Shown here one piece after another: positions 19,481 to 20,518 of a DNA stretch of 20,518 bases; position 1 is the stretch's first letter; each line of letters starts with the position of its first letter. The translations under genes and the position numbers were made by a program. The DNA lies in the NCBI GenBank assembly GCA_036897625.1, contig JAYMTA010001341.1, positions 1-20,518 of the forward strand. Direction: 5' to 3'. Below the pieces are notes generated by a model. That model had not been told where the DNA came from. It did not search any database and saw only the letters and a list, made by a program, of their open reading frames with translations. The stretch is from Pelargonium cotyledonis (taxonomy: Eukaryota; Streptophyta; Magnoliopsida; Geraniales; Geraniaceae).

Positions 19481-20316
19481 CAAGTACGGACGCAGACGCG
19501 TACAGACAGAGAAGAAGGCGTGCGCGAGCACGGACACATATAGACGCGGATGAAAGCACGTGCGGGCGCAGACACGTAAGGAGGCGGATAAAGGCGCGCG
19601 CGGGCGCAGACACATACAGATGCGGATGAGAATAGAGGTGCGAGCGGGCGCGAACACGTATGAACGCGGACGCGTATGGACGGGAATGTAGGCACGTGCG
19701 GGCGCAGACGCGTACGTACGCGAATGAAGGTTCGCGTGGGCGCGGACACGTACGGACGTGGATGTGTACAAATGCGGATGAAGGCGCGTGCGAGCGTGGA
19801 CACATACGGACGCGGATGAAGGCGATCGTGGGCGCGGAGACGTACGGACGCGGATAAAGGCACACACGGGCGCGGACGCGGATGAAGGTGCGCACGGGTA
19901 CAGACATGTACAGACGCGGACGCAAATGTAGGCACGCGCAGGCGTAGATGCTTACGGACGTGGATAAATACGCACACGGGCGCGGATGAAGGCTTACGAA
20001 CGCGAACGCGTATAAACGTAGATGAAGGCGCGCGCGTGCGCAGACACGTACGGACGCCGATGTAGATGTAGGCTCGCGTGGGTGCAGATACGTTTGAACG
20101 CGGACGCGGACACATACGAACAAGGATGAAGGCGCACGCGAGCGTGGACAAGTACAAACGCGGATGAAGGTGCGCGCGGGCGCAGACACGTATGGACGCA
20201 GATGAAGGTGCGCGTAGGCGCGGACATGTACGGACTCGGATAAAGGCATGCTATATCGCAGACACATACGGACGTGGATGAGGGCACGCGTGGGCGCGGA
20301 CACGTACGAACGCGGA
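19481..20316. repeat. Modular GC-rich minisatellite (16-, 22- and 6-bp modules)
   Basis: Nearly the whole block splits into three module types that almost all end in GA (mostly GCGGA or GCAGA): a 16-bp module near CACGTACGGACGCGGA (about 23 copies), a 22-bp module starting TGAAGGCGCGCG and ending GGGCGCGGA (about 19 copies), and a rare 6-bp module near CGCGGA. Most of the array alternates 16 and 22, so the main period is 38 bp; extra 16- or 6-bp modules shift it to 54 or 44. One 20-bp hybrid is present near 19988. A decayed edge reaches back to about 19421. Long open frames here are side effects of composition. Confidence 0.9.
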
Positions 20317-20518
20317 TGGACTTGGGACGTCCATGGAAGCGTCGGGATGAACTTAGATGGTTCAGGCCATCCAAGAATGAACGAGGGATAGTCTTGGCAC
20401 AAGTCTTTAGGGATTGGCTTAGCTTAGTTCCTTAGTCTTTTAGTATGCCAAGGTGCCTTGGATTAGACACTTGACTTCGCGGGACTCATTCCATGACTTT
20501 TGGGCGTCGGCGTCTCTT
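20317..20518. other. Right flank of the minisatellite
   Basis: Non-repetitive sequence of intermediate GC content that runs off the window. It contains the GGTTCAGGCCATC phrase shared with the left side. It probably belongs to the same mobile element; nothing else recognised. Confidence 0.4.

Noticed and set aside
19235..20402. Several long minus-strand open frames (up to 337 codons) of Arg/Pro/Ser/Cys-rich repeats
   Set aside because: They lie in the GC-rich minisatellite, where stop codons are rare; several frames are open at once, the repeat period (38 bp) is not a multiple of three, and no known protein resembles them.

Overview
This is nuclear DNA of a flowering plant, most likely a eudicot. 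The signs are AT-rich introns with GT-AG boundaries, two many-exon genes whose joined exons match plant-specific protein families, a Stowaway MITE, a TRIM-like retroelement fragment and other plant repeat types. The species cannot be told from the sequence. No rRNA, tRNA, CRISPR or bacterial-style operon was seen.

Layout. (1) 1-2771 is mostly AT-rich and non-coding. It holds a GC-rich island (about 535-1060) with an internal repeat and a decayed hydrophobic reading frame, and a possible 3' end of a non-LTR retroelement near 1960-2230. (2) 2772-8002, minus strand, is a 14-exon gene for a chloroplast sodium/metabolite cotransporter of the BASS4 type. A 253-bp Stowaway MITE sits in its seventh intron. 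(3) 8003-8287 is a short divergent intergenic space with two copies of a perfect 12-bp palindrome 40 bp apart and a pair of AACCG MYB-type sites. (4) 8288-18075, plus strand, is an 18-exon gene for HAP2/GCS1, the sperm membrane fusogen of plant fertilisation. Rebuilding it by hand gives an uninterrupted 724-codon frame. Its introns hold a TRIM-like fragment, a 503-bp long-TIR element and a recent 100-bp tandem duplication. (5) From about 18,640 to the window end the DNA becomes GC-rich and repetitive: a minus-strand promoter-like block that resembles part of an LTR, then an 836-bp minisatellite built from 16-, 22- and 6-bp modules.

The two genes have no known shared pathway. The transporter is expected in plastid envelopes; HAP2 is expected almost only in sperm cells. 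They share a start region of under 300 bp, so the control elements there are of interest. Other points to check: the transporter's first exon has no in-frame ATG (GTG stands where the start is expected), each gene has one apparent GC-AG intron, and the minisatellite has a clear modular grammar. All exon calls rest on reading frame continuity, splice signals and remembered family resemblance; no alignment was run.
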